Shown here in pieces: positions 33,688 through 42,163 of a stretch of 64,000 bases of DNA. A program made the translations under genes and the position numbers. A model generated the notes under the pieces. The model had not been told where the DNA came from. It ran no database searches and worked only from the letters and a program-made list of their open reading frames with translations. Within the stretch, counting starts at the first letter, position 1, and every line of letters begins with the position of its first letter. Source of the DNA: Pseudomonadota bacterium. Its GTDB lineage: Bacteria > Pseudomonadota > Gammaproteobacteria > Pseudomonadales > Pseudohongiellaceae. The DNA lies in assembly GCA_027592275.1 (NCBI GenBank), contig JAQCKF010000003.1, positions 62,001 through 126,000 of the forward strand, written 5' to 3'.

Positions 33688-34122
33688 TTGAAATTAAGTG
33701 AGAACTTTTCGCTTTTTCCTATAACTTCAGCAATCTTACTGTGCGGCATTGTCATCGCATTAGTACTGTTGGCGCCTGTTTCCTCCGCCGAATCCATGAA
33801 TTACGAAATTAACCGCTTGATTAGCTCCGTTGGTAGAAATGGTTGTAACTTCATTCGCAATGGGGAAAAGTATCGAGGAAAAGCAGCACGTGATCACCTG
33901 CGATCTAAAAGAAAGTTGAATGAGCAACTGATCAGTACCACTGAAGAATTCATTGAAAAAATTGCGAGCACAAGCGCAGCAACTGGCGAGCCATACTTAA
34001 TCAGATGCCTATCTCAGGAAGAAAGAACTGTGAGTGAGTGGTTTACTACCCAGCTTGAAAAAACCGTATTGCTAGCAAACAAAATGAAGACGACACATAA
34101 CGAATCTATAGAACTTACGTGA
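33688..34122 (+). CDS. Cassette gene: exported DUF5329-family protein
   Basis: A 144-residue protein with a signal peptide (cleavage near VSSAE). It has the DUF5329 pattern: EINRLISSVGRNGCNFIRNG, then a basic helix HLRSKRK, then STTEEFIEKIASTSAATGEPYLIRC and a late EWFTTQLEK. The family is small, periplasmic and of unknown function. The frame runs 24 bases past the left attC arm (CACATAAC at 34094), so the last eight residues are encoded within the recombination site, suggesting recent joining of the cassette end. Confidence 0.8.
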   Translation: MKLSENFSLFPITSAILLCGIVIALVLLAPVSSAESMNYEINRLISSVGRNGCNFIRNGEKYRGKAARDHLRSKRKLNEQLISTTEEFIEKIASTSAATGEPYLIRCLSQEERTVSEWFTTQLEKTVLLANKMKTTHNESIELT

Positions 34123-34158
34123 ACTGACTGACCGCGCGTCCTTTTCCGAAGTTTAGCG
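34094..34158 (+). repeat. Probable last attC site of the array
   Basis: CACATAAC starts it and GAAGTTTAGCG lies at the expected distance on the right, where GTTTAGC fits the general attC core consensus with one mismatch. The interior does not resemble the other sites. The right core overlaps the end of a minus-strand methyltransferase gene, marking the array boundary. Confidence 0.5.
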
Positions 34159-34803
34159 ACAAAATTTCAGAATATGTCCTTTGAATTCCTCGTTCAGATA
34201 ATCTGTGTGGATTGGCTTTTCCTCACTAGAGCTATATCCGAATTCGATCATCCTAGCGCTTAGTTTATTTTTCCTGCCACGGCCAGGGTCGACAATAACC
34301 ACTTCACAGGTTTGATTAGAGTGGGTTTCAATAAAATTGGCAAGCAGCGCTATGTGTTGCTCTTCATATAATTGATCGCTTCCAATTATCAAATCGAAGA
34401 GACCGAGGTCGTCCTCTGTGTCAGCCCAATCTACCTGCTTAAAGGGAATAGGCTGGTCTTCGTTGAGAATAGCATTTCTTGCGAGAAACACCCTTGACTC
34501 AGGATGATAGTCAGTTGCTGTAATGTCCGCGTGCCGTTTATTTAGGAGCAGGCTTGATAGCGCCATGCCACAGCCAATCTCCAATATTCGTTTTGATCCC
34601 GTGTCGTAGTCGCTAATATAGTGAGCAAGTACTTTACTTGAAGGCCACACAACACCGAAAATCGGCCACTGAGCAGAGGATATTCCTAAATTCTCCGCAA
34701 CTCCTTCAGGGTCATGGAATTCTTGCCGATTACGCAGGGTGCACAGATGGATATCTACCTTACCAAACTCGACGGTCTGGTAGGATAAGCGAAGTTTTGT
34801 CAT
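34153..34803 (-). CDS. METTL21-like class I SAM-dependent methyltransferase
   Basis: A methyltransferase of about 216 residues from the ATG at 34803; a start 12 codons upstream is possible. The SAM-binding motif ILEIGCGMALSSLLL and DITATDYHPE, plus FDLIIGSDQLYEEQH in place of a DPPY-type motif, match the METTL21/lysine methyltransferase group that modifies proteins. The stop codon lies inside the right core of the last attC-like site, so it borders the cassette array and may be its final member in reverse orientation or simply the flanking chromosome. Confidence 0.82.
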   Translation of the reverse strand: MTKLRLSYQTVEFGKVDIHLCTLRNRQEFHDPEGVAENLGISSAQWPIFGVVWPSSKVLAHYISDYDTGSKRILEIGCGMALSSLLLNKRHADITATDYHPESRVFLARNAILNEDQPIPFKQVDWADTEDDLGLFDLIIGSDQLYEEQHIALLANFIETHSNQTCEVVIVDPGRGRKNKLSARMIEFGYSSSEEKPIHTDYLNEEFKGHILKFCR

Positions 34804-34895
34804 TGGCTGCCTGTAGATTGGCGCTAAGTCAGCTATCAAAGATAAATGACAAAACGGAGTAACACTCTAAGCTATAGTATTGGGCTAGAAAGGCA

Positions 34896-35330
34896 ATGTA
34901 TTTCGCGGGTGCATCGAAGACTGTAGAAGATTCATTCGATACAAATTTCGCGCTTTCACCACATAGAATAGGCCGAGGCGAGATAGATGAATGGCTTTCT
35001 GGCGACCCTCCAGAAATCTATTCAATTGCACGGCAATGGTTCGAGGTTTTCCGAATTTACGGCAATGATGTCAATGAGCTTCTTCATGACGGTTACCCGA
35101 CCGCCGGCTTAAGCGGTGCCGCGTTTGGCTACATCAATGTGTTCAAGTCTCACGTAAAGATTGGTTTCTTTATGGGTGCATTTATTGATGACCCCCATTC
35201 TCTTCTCGAAGGATCAGGTAAACGAATGTGCCACGTTAAGCTTAGGCCGGAGAGCGACATTGATACTGAGGTAATAAGTGAATTGATTCGCCGCGCCTAT
35301 ATTGACATGAAAATCAGGCTGTCCCTGTGA
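34896..35330 (+). CDS. DUF1801-family protein
   Basis: A 144-residue protein of the YdhG/DUF1801 type, recognised by HRIGRGEIDEWLSG-to-IARQWFEVFRIYG, then GAAFGYINVFKSHVKIGFFMGAFIDDP and GKRMCHVKLRPESDID. The fold is a small alpha/beta domain of unknown function also found near stress genes. It starts 92 bases from the divergent methyltransferase gene. Confidence 0.82.
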   Translation: MYFAGASKTVEDSFDTNFALSPHRIGRGEIDEWLSGDPPEIYSIARQWFEVFRIYGNDVNELLHDGYPTAGLSGAAFGYINVFKSHVKIGFFMGAFIDDPHSLLEGSGKRMCHVKLRPESDIDTEVISELIRRAYIDMKIRLSL

Positions 35331-35466
35331 CCACGTCGGATCCTGGATTTCCAACCTTTCCCATTTTTGCTGTTTCTCTGTAACAAAATTACTGTTTAAC
35401 CGTCATATACTTCAGTGGTGCGAAATTGCTTCGCCAATGTCTAGTTAGATAAGCTGGGAGAGCTGT

Positions 35467-36090
35467 ATGGTAAGGGCCGTAGATTTTTGGGACGCCAGAG
35501 CGGAGAAATATGCGAAATCGCCAGTGGGAGACCAGGAAGTCTACAAAGAGAAACTAGAAACCACGCAGCGTTATTTCGATACGGATTCACAGGTGTTTGA
35601 GTTCGGCTGCGGTACGGGCACAACCGCCATTCACCATGCACCCTTTGTACAGAAGATTGTAGCGACCGATATTTCATCAAAGATGATCGAGATCGCCAGA
35701 AAAAAGGCGAAAGGCGCCAATATCACTAATGTCGAATTTCAGTGTTCTACATTAGAAGACTTCGAGGTGGCAGATGCTTCTTTCGATGTTGTTATGGCTC
35801 ATAATATTTTGCACTTGCTCGAAGATCCTGAACAAGCCATTCGAATCTCTTACAGATTGTTGAAGCCCGGCGGCGTATTCGTTACCTCTACTGGCTGCCT
35901 CGGTGACTCATTTTCCCATTGGAGAGTCATGCTGATCATTATGAAAATATTACGCAAAGCTCCTTACGTGAATGTGCTGAAACGTGTGACATTAGAACGC
36001 TATTTTAGCAACGCCGGCTTTGAGGTTGACTTGGAGTGGAATCGAAAGAAGCAGGCCGCGTTTATCATTCTCAAGAAACCGGCAGACTAG
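35467..36090 (+). CDS. Class I SAM-dependent methyltransferase
   Basis: A 207-residue methyltransferase of the UbiE/Methyltransf_11 type. Motif I VFEFGCGTGTTAIHHA, motif II IVATDISSKMIEIARKKAKG, the post-II SFDVVMAHNILHLLEDPEQA and motif III LKPGGVFVTSTGCLGDS are all in place. Small-molecule or quinone-type substrates are common; none is indicated here. The C-terminal basic stretch WNRKKQAAFIILKK is typical. Monocistronic. Confidence 0.9.
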   Translation: MVRAVDFWDARAEKYAKSPVGDQEVYKEKLETTQRYFDTDSQVFEFGCGTGTTAIHHAPFVQKIVATDISSKMIEIARKKAKGANITNVEFQCSTLEDFEVADASFDVVMAHNILHLLEDPEQAIRISYRLLKPGGVFVTSTGCLGDSFSHWRVMLIIMKILRKAPYVNVLKRVTLERYFSNAGFEVDLEWNRKKQAAFIILKKPAD

Positions 36091-36334
36091 TTCAAATCCA
36101 CACTACTCTATTGCTCCCACTACGGAAAATTAACTTAAGCGGATGTAAACGCTAAAACAACCTTATCTATCGCCTGCAGCCTAGGATTCACCTTGAAAGT
36201 ACGACAATACTCGCAACCTTCCTGAGTAATGAGCTAGAATCCCTACTAATCGGTCGACTATTAAGCAATCGGCTTAGTCGCTGCTTTAAACGATACCGAG
36301 ACAGGACACAATCTAACTAATTTCAGGAAACTCT

Positions 36335-37096
36335 ATGAACATGCTCAAGCCTAGCCTAGTAGTAGCGGCACTTTCGCTACTTTCACCCGTGCTCGTTAGT
36401 GCGCAAAATCTAACTCCCCTGCAGCAGAAGGTGCAGGATGTAATGGGAATGGACCATCGAACCGAAGCAGAGCTTGCTAGAGACTCGGACCGTGATCCAG
36501 TTTCAGCATTAGACTTTATCGGTCTAGAAGACGATATGACAGTTATCGAATTCTTACCAGCAGGACAAGCCTACTACACGAAGATTCTAGGCCCGGTACT
36601 GAGAGACAACGGACATTTGTATACCGTAGACAATGCCAACACTTTCAGCAATTGGGGCGACTGGACCGAGATGGATATGTTTGCAATGACCCATCAGGTG
36701 GAGTTCGAGAATAATTTCAGCCGAACAGCAGGCCGTTATGAGCCAGGCGAGATTAACTTCGGTGTGGCTAGTGCAGATATTTTTCTTCACTTTCGCGAAT
36801 ACCATAACTTTGATGAAGAAGACAACGGCCGCATCAATGCCGAAGTTTTCGACACGCTAAAGTCAGGTGGCAGCTACGTTATTGTGGACCATACAAGACG
36901 CCACATGAAAGATGAGACGCGCGCACTTGGTCGCCGTGAAGATCCAGTAAGCGTCATCCTGCAAGTTCAGGCTGCAGGCTTTGTATTGGATAGAGTATCG
37001 GATATGTTCTTCGAAGAAAGCGACGACTTGACTCAGGAAGTTGGACAGATTCCAAACATGACAGACCGTTTCTTCCTCGTGTTTAAGAAGCCTTAA
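36335..37096 (+). CDS. Exported methyltransferase-like protein (COG4798 type)
   Basis: A 253-residue protein with a signal peptide (LSPVLVSAQN). It has a degenerate class I methyltransferase core: VIEFLPAGQAYYTKILGPVL in place of the glycine-rich motif I, GHLYTVDNAN, and DTLKSGGSYVIVDHTRR as motif III. The same family (COG4798, predicted methyltransferases) includes several exported members. Lack of the GxGxG loop and export to a SAM-free compartment argue against ordinary methyl transfer. It is followed by a strong terminator. Confidence 0.85.
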   Translation: MNMLKPSLVVAALSLLSPVLVSAQNLTPLQQKVQDVMGMDHRTEAELARDSDRDPVSALDFIGLEDDMTVIEFLPAGQAYYTKILGPVLRDNGHLYTVDNANTFSNWGDWTEMDMFAMTHQVEFENNFSRTAGRYEPGEINFGVASADIFLHFREYHNFDEEDNGRINAEVFDTLKSGGSYVIVDHTRRHMKDETRALGRREDPVSVILQVQAAGFVLDRVSDMFFEESDDLTQEVGQIPNMTDRFFLVFKKP

Positions 37097-37122
37097 ATTC
37101 TACGCAGTACGCAGTGTCAAAG

Positions 37123-37168
37123 CCTTCGAGGCTGGATCCTCAGTGATGCAGCCTCGAAGGTTTTTTTT
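37123..37168 (+). terminator. Intrinsic terminator
   Basis: CCTTCGAGGCTG pairs perfectly with CAGCCTCGAAGG (12 base pairs, 14-base loop) and eight T follow. Confidence 0.9.
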
Positions 37169-37284
37169 CGCCAGCACATTTATGTCCCACGCTCTGTTAC
37201 TCCGACGAATACCGCGTTGCTGTAAGGCTGTGATATAAAGGTTGGGTAGCGACTTCACCTAAAAACATAACAATGGAGTTAACC

Positions 37285-37788
37285 ATGAAACGCGTATTAC
37301 TAATGGCATGTATTCTTTCTGGACTCGGCTTCACGGCCCTAGCTCAAGATTCCGGAGCTCCGCCCGCCATATTCAAACCCGGCGCAGAAATTGAAGCAGA
37401 ATTGGATAACGCAGCTGCATCATCGGCATCCGCCGCCGGCTCATCAGTCACTATTTCACCTGGCGTATCAGTGCGTCGCCGCAGCAGTGCGGTGGAGCAG
37501 TATGCGATCATCCACCCATGGAGCATGGAGATTTATCGTATATTGGAAGGAAGCGGAACCTTCGTGACAGGCGGCAAACTTGTGCTGCCTCTTGCAGAAT
37601 CCAGCGACCCGAACATCGTGCGTACGCAGCACGGCATAGTAGGCGGGCTTGCTAGGCAAGTTACTGCGGGAGATGTGCTGGTACTGCAGCCCGGCACGCC
37701 TCATTGGTTTCGAAGCATAGACGGCGAAACTATTACCTACATGGAAAGCCGAATCATGATTACAACCCACCCCGTTCAGTATCAGTAA
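37285..37788 (+). CDS. Exported cupin-domain protein
   Basis: From the ATG at 37285 (GGAG ten bases upstream) the protein has 167 residues with a signal peptide (GLGFTALAQDS). The cupin barrel is visible in AIIHPWSMEIYRILEGSGTFVTGG and VTAGDVLVLQPGTPHWFRSIDG, including a His in PGTPHWF. The first cupin motif has only one clear His/Glu ligand set, so metal binding is probable but not complete by eye. Function unknown. Confidence 0.85.
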   Translation: MKRVLLMACILSGLGFTALAQDSGAPPAIFKPGAEIEAELDNAAASSASAAGSSVTISPGVSVRRRSSAVEQYAIIHPWSMEIYRILEGSGTFVTGGKLVLPLAESSDPNIVRTQHGIVGGLARQVTAGDVLVLQPGTPHWFRSIDGETITYMESRIMITTHPVQYQ

Positions 37789-37855
37789 ATCCTATAGAGC
37801 TGGATGCTGCACATAGGCGCGGCATCCAGATTACTGGCCCAAGTAGAGACTTAGG

Positions 37856-38713
37856 CTAGACCAAGGTCCCGTCGCTGTAATCACGTATCGCCTGATGAAT
37901 CTCGTCCATTGTATTCATTACAAATGGTCCGCGATGCGCAATTGGCTCACCAATAGGCCTACCAGTAATTACTAGTAACTTAGTCTCACTACCCCCGCTG
38001 AGCAGCAGCCTACCATCGCGCGATAGTCGCGCTAGCTTCCCCTGGGATAGTTGGTAATTACTATCGCCGATAACTGCAAAGCCTGCGTAAACATAAACTA
38101 AGGCGGTGTAACCATCGGGTACATTGATATCCACCTGCTGGTCACTACTAAAACTAACATCCAAGTAAGATGGGTCAGTGCTTAGTCCTATTACTACACC
38201 GGATACCTTCTCGCCGTTAACCTCCAGCTCACCTGCTATCGACTTAATAGCGACCCCATTTAGTTGATAGCTCGGAATTGAATTTGCATCGATATCATTG
38301 TAGGAGGCAGGTGTCATTTTTTCTCTAGCTGGCAAGTTTACCCACAGCTGAAAGCCATGCATTTTGCCCTCCTCCTGCTTAGGCATTTCTGAATGAATTA
38401 CACCAGAGCCTGCTTTCATCCATTGCACATCGCCCGGTCCAAGACTGCCGACATTACCCATATGATCGCGATGTTCCATCTGGCCCGCTAGCATATAAGT
38501 AACTGTTTCAAAACCTCGATGGGGATGCGATGGAAAGCCACCAATATAGTCTGCCGCCTTATCCGAACCAAATTCATCCAGCATGAGAAAAGGATCGAAA
38601 CGAGCGAGATCGCTTCCTCCGAAGACACGCTTCAACTGCACACCATCGCCGTCGCTGGTAGATTGTGCAATTAACACTTCTTCTAATTCGCGTAACTTAT
38701 GTTGCTTGTTCAT
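37856..38713 (-). CDS. Pirin-family cupin protein
   Basis: A 285-residue bicupin of the pirin family: FLMLDEFGSDKAADYIGGFPSHPHRGFETVTYML with metal-binding His, MEHRDHMGNVG and WMKAGSGVIHSEMP, all near the N-terminus. Bacterial pirins include quercetin 2,3-dioxygenases and redox regulators. It overlaps azoR by four bases and is co-transcribed after it, a common azoreductase-pirin association that suggests quinone or flavonoid handling. Confidence 0.93.
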   Translation of the reverse strand: MNKQHKLRELEEVLIAQSTSDGDGVQLKRVFGGSDLARFDPFLMLDEFGSDKAADYIGGFPSHPHRGFETVTYMLAGQMEHRDHMGNVGSLGPGDVQWMKAGSGVIHSEMPKQEEGKMHGFQLWVNLPAREKMTPASYNDIDANSIPSYQLNGVAIKSIAGELEVNGEKVSGVVIGLSTDPSYLDVSFSSDQQVDINVPDGYTALVYVYAGFAVIGDSNYQLSQGKLARLSRDGRLLLSGGSETKLLVITGRPIGEPIAHRGPFVMNTMDEIHQAIRDYSDGTLV

Positions 38714-39333
38714 GCTGCTATCTCCTGTTCCCTATTGCTTGCAACGTTTATTATCTGATTCCTCGCGTCAGCCAGCCCCTTCTCTCTGAGTTCTGGTCCC
38801 ATGTTGAGGCCATTCGCCGTAATAAACTCCACATCAATTAGCCCGACAAACCCAAGGATGTGCTTCATATACGGACGAAGAAAATCCGTTGTGAGTGTTT
38901 CATGTATTCCCCCCATCGCCGTAACCAGAAACACCTTCTTGCCTTTTAACAATCCAACAGTACCATTCTCGGTATATTTAAATGTAAGCCCTGCTCTAGC
39001 TATATGATCCAGCCATGCCTTTAACATGGAAGGTAGGGAGAAGTTATACATCGGCAAACCAATCACCAGAATATCTGCACCTTGCAGCTCGGCAATGAGC
39101 TGATCTGAAAAGGCCGCTTTCTCCTGTTGCTGCAAATTGCGATCAGCCTCACCAGCGGATAGTGCGGCTAACCAGGGCCCATCTAAGTGTGGAATCGATT
39201 GTTTTGCAAAATCCCGCTCTATTATCTCGAGCGTCTTTTGCGCAGCCAAATTGGCTAACAATTCGTCCATCAGCATAGAACTCACGCTATCTTCACCCAT
39301 GATGCTAGTCGTAATGCGTAATACGGTATTCAT
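38710..39333 (-). CDS. azoR: FMN-dependent NADH-azoreductase
   Basis: A 207-residue flavodoxin-like reductase: initial ITTSIMGEDSVSSMLMDELL, the FMN-contacting PMYNFSLPSMLKAWLDH, IARAGLTFKYTENGTVGLLKGKK and VTAMGGIHETLTTDFLRPYMKHILGFVG. AzoR reduces quinones and azo dyes with NADH in two-electron steps. First gene of the azoR-pirin pair and divergent from a LysR regulator across 110 bases. Confidence 0.94.
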   Translation of the reverse strand: MNTVLRITTSIMGEDSVSSMLMDELLANLAAQKTLEIIERDFAKQSIPHLDGPWLAALSAGEADRNLQQQEKAAFSDQLIAELQGADILVIGLPMYNFSLPSMLKAWLDHIARAGLTFKYTENGTVGLLKGKKVFLVTAMGGIHETLTTDFLRPYMKHILGFVGLIDVEFITANGLNMGPELREKGLADARNQIINVASNREQEIAA

Positions 39334-39443
39334 ATTCGGCCTCCCGTTTTTAAACGTGTATTTCTTGAATGCAGGTATGATAGGGCATATTATTCGATGT
39401 ATTGGCGCAATTTTTGGCGCCTATACATCAAATTTATTGAACT
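39334..39443. promoter_or_regulatory. Divergent azoR/LysR control region
   Basis: A 110-base AT-rich intergenic region. TATGATAGGGCATATTA and ATTGGCGCAATTTTTGGCGC include imperfect dyads resembling T-N11-A LysR sites. By family precedent the regulator should bind here, but no exact operator can be assigned. Confidence 0.5.
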
Positions 39444-40340
39444 ATGAGAAATCCCCGTGTTTCGCTAGATCAGTGGCTAACATTCAAGACGGTCGTCGAT
39501 AGCGGTTCTTATGCCATGGCCGCGCAAGCCTTGAATAAGAGTCAGTCCTCTATCAGTTATGCGATTGGTCGTCTGAATATGCAGCTACCGCAGCCTGTAC
39601 TTATCTTGGAAGGTCGCAAGGCTGTAATGACCGATGCGGGTCAGGTTCTGTATCGCCATGCAGAACAGCTGTTGAATCAGGCAATTCAGGCGGAAGCCGT
39701 TGCAAACTCACTGGCTCTGCGCTTCGAGTCTGAAGTCGCCATTGCTGTAGATGTATTAGTAGAAGTTGGATCTCTGGTCTGTGCGTTCGAAGAATTCTCC
39801 CAACAGTTCCCACACACGCGTATTCGCGTTCTTGAGACGAGCCTTTCTGGAACCACAGAGGCGCTCATCGAGAAAACTGCCGATTTGGTAATTGGCTCGA
39901 AGGTACCTCCGGGTTTTCGAGGCGCGCCACTGCTACAAGTTGATATGATTCCCGTCGCTGCCCCTAGCCATCCCCTGATTAGAAACAGAGAGAGTGTTTC
40001 CGAGGTGGAGCTGCGCAACATGCGTCAGGTCGTATTAAGAGATACAGGCACTCATCAGAAGCAGGATGCAGGATGGTTGCAAGCGGAGCAGCGTTGGACC
40101 GTAAGTCATTTTTCTACCAGCATCAAACTACTTAAATCCGGCCTCGTTTTTGCATTTATTCCGCGCAATTGGATCATCGAAGAACTCGCACAAGGCACTC
40201 TACAGAGAATTCCGGTAGATGCGAGCATGGACCGAGTTATTCCGATGCAGTTAATGCTGTCCAATCACCAGGCTTGCGGCCCCGCTACCAAAGCGTTACA
40301 CGACACTATCATCGACAAAATCTCCCTCTCTTCATCGTAA
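39444..40340 (+). CDS. LysR-family transcriptional regulator
   Basis: A 298-residue LysR protein with the N-terminal winged helix (SLDQWLTFKTVVDSGSYAMAAQALNKSQSSISYAIGRLN) and a periplasmic-binding-like effector domain (residues about 90-290, including DLVIGSKVPPGF). It is divergent from azoR-pirin, so quinone- or electrophile-responsive control of that operon is likely. No effector-specific residues can be named. Confidence 0.92.
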   Translation: MRNPRVSLDQWLTFKTVVDSGSYAMAAQALNKSQSSISYAIGRLNMQLPQPVLILEGRKAVMTDAGQVLYRHAEQLLNQAIQAEAVANSLALRFESEVAIAVDVLVEVGSLVCAFEEFSQQFPHTRIRVLETSLSGTTEALIEKTADLVIGSKVPPGFRGAPLLQVDMIPVAAPSHPLIRNRESVSEVELRNMRQVVLRDTGTHQKQDAGWLQAEQRWTVSHFSTSIKLLKSGLVFAFIPRNWIIEELAQGTLQRIPVDASMDRVIPMQLMLSNHQACGPATKALHDTIIDKISLSSS

Positions 40341-40450
40341 CCCTTGCTGACTTTCCCCGTTCAGCTTGGATTCATTCTCCACGTGTATGCTCAACAGTGA
40401 CACTAGTATTCTTCTCGTTAGCTGTTCGTTTTTGAAAGTAGGTGAATGTT

Positions 40451-41029
40451 ATGGTTTTGAAAAAAGTCTTGTTAAGCCTTTCAATTATTGGCGCCCTCGT
40501 AATCAGCCAAGCGTCATGGGCTGATAATCGCAATAACCGCCGCGGCTATGGCGCTTATAGCTCGGGTCAGCACAATTATGGCAACAGCTACCGCGGAAAT
40601 CGTGGCGCCAATTCCTATCACTATGGCTCGAGTGGCAGGAACTACAATAGAAACTACAATAGAAACTACAATAGAAACTACGGAAGAGGCTACGGCAGTG
40701 GCTTTAATCTCTCTTACGGGAATTATTATTCGCGGCATAGAGGCTATGATTCGGGTAGTTTTTTCGGCGGTCTGGTTTTGGGTTCCTTGTTCAATTCTTC
40801 CATGCACTCCTCACGAAATGTTGAAACTGTTATCTATAGAAACGCGCCAACAACTAGTACCCGCGAGATTGTCTATGTAGACCAAGCACAGACTCGTAGT
40901 CCTGCCGCTCCTGTCGCTAGCGGCCGTCGCCTCCTGCGTGACCTTGAAGGCAATTGCTTCGAGCGAATCGTGGATGAGCAAGGTGATGAGATTCGCGTTC
41001 AACTCGAAGCTCAGGAATGCAATTTTTAG
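40451..41029 (+). CDS. Exported Asn/Tyr/Gly-rich repeat protein
   Basis: From the ATG at 40451 the product has 192 residues with a signal peptide (VISQASWADN). The middle is very rich in Asn, Tyr, Gly, Ser and Arg and contains four tandem NRNY units encoded by near-identical 12-base DNA repeats (40637-40684). The C-terminal 60 residues (SGRRLLRDLEGNCFERIVDEQGDEI) are an ordinary small domain with two Cys. It may bind surfaces or nucleic acids. The GTG at 40442 is an alternative start. Confidence 0.75.
   Translation: MVLKKVLLSLSIIGALVISQASWADNRNNRRGYGAYSSGQHNYGNSYRGNRGANSYHYGSSGRNYNRNYNRNYNRNYGRGYGSGFNLSYGNYYSRHRGYDSGSFFGGLVLGSLFNSSMHSSRNVETVIYRNAPTTSTREIVYVDQAQTRSPAAPVASGRRLLRDLEGNCFERIVDEQGDEIRVQLEAQECNF
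40637..40684 (+). repeat. Four tandem 12-base coding repeats
   Basis: Units AGGAACTACAAT, AGAAACTACAAT (twice) and AGAAACTACGGA encode RNYN. Being a multiple of three, changes in copy number would keep the frame and alter only the length of the NRNY tract. Confidence 0.85.
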
Positions 41030-41134
41030 GTAGATCGACCTGTGTCTGCGCTATACTTCTCATACAAAATATTGGCCATACATCCCTTTTGGTCTGCTGT
41101 AGATTTGTAGTCGGATGAGAGTTGTTTACCAGTC

Positions 41135-41920
41135 ATGAGAAAACTTAGCGCTGTCATTACACTCCTTTTGTCACTCACCGCTTGCACGAGCTCCCCCTTA
41201 GATAGACGTCAAGTCGTACTCTACTCTGATGCCGACATGGCAGAACAAGGCATTCGCAGCTACCGCGAGATGCAGGCGGAAATACCCACGACTACAGACG
41301 CTAAAGAACTGCAGTATGTGCAGTGCGTCGCCAACTATGTTGTGGCAGCGCTAGATAGCGAAGACCAATCCCGTTTCGATTGGGAAGTCACCGTATTCGA
41401 CAACGAACAAGCTAACGCTTTCGCGCTACCCGGCGGCAAGATTGGTGTTTACAACGGCTTGTTCTCCGTGGCCGTCAATCAACATCAATTGGCCGCTGTG
41501 ATGGCGCATGAAGTCGGACACGTATTGGCCAACCACAGCAATGAGCGGGCCAGTCAATCGACATTGCGCAATGTAGGGGTGGCGGCGGCACAGATCTTGG
41601 GCGCATCGGATACCGCGCTGCAGGTCTTTGATGTGGGCTCTCGCTATGGCATCTTCCTCCCGTTTAACAGAACTCAGGAGAGCGAGGCGGACGCCATAGG
41701 CGTAATCCTCATGGCTGAAGCAGGTTTTAATCCTGAAGAAAGCATCAATCTCTGGGTCAATATGAGCGCTGACGGCGGCCCTAGGCCTCCCGAGCTATTG
41801 TCCACCCATCCTTCGCCTTCATCGAGAATGGCCGAACTTCGACGTCTCATGCCCCCTGCCAATGCCCTCAGAGACTCAGCCAACAGCCGTGGATTGAACC
41901 CGGATTGCATTCTATCCTAG
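41135..41920 (+). CDS. M48-family metalloprotease lipoprotein (LoiP/BepA-like)
   Basis: A 261-residue zinc protease. The lipobox LTAC near residue 17 predicts a lipoprotein. The HExxH site is HEVGH in AVMAHEVGHVLANH near residue 128, and ESEADAIGVILMAEAG supplies the third ligand Glu. Relatives LoiP/YggG and BepA handle outer-membrane protein quality control. The gene is isolated and lies just after the NRNY-repeat gene. Confidence 0.92.
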   Translation: MRKLSAVITLLLSLTACTSSPLDRRQVVLYSDADMAEQGIRSYREMQAEIPTTTDAKELQYVQCVANYVVAALDSEDQSRFDWEVTVFDNEQANAFALPGGKIGVYNGLFSVAVNQHQLAAVMAHEVGHVLANHSNERASQSTLRNVGVAAAQILGASDTALQVFDVGSRYGIFLPFNRTQESEADAIGVILMAEAGFNPEESINLWVNMSADGGPRPPELLSTHPSPSSRMAELRRLMPPANALRDSANSRGLNPDCILS

Positions 41921-42163
41921 ACCCACGCCTGCTCCGTTAAGGTCCGTTTATATCCGGGCAAGGCACTTTCAGGTTAGCGAACCAATAAACTCTGCATATA
42001 GTAAAGTATATACTTTAGTAAATATGTCGCATTTGAAAAATCTTCCCCGGAGCTGCGCCTGCCACGAAGCTGAATACCTCCAAGCGAGTCATTTAGTTCC
42101 TATTCTCCCAGACGATAGAAAGAGAAGATCACCTCTTTGTGACATAAGGCATAATGTTTAGCC

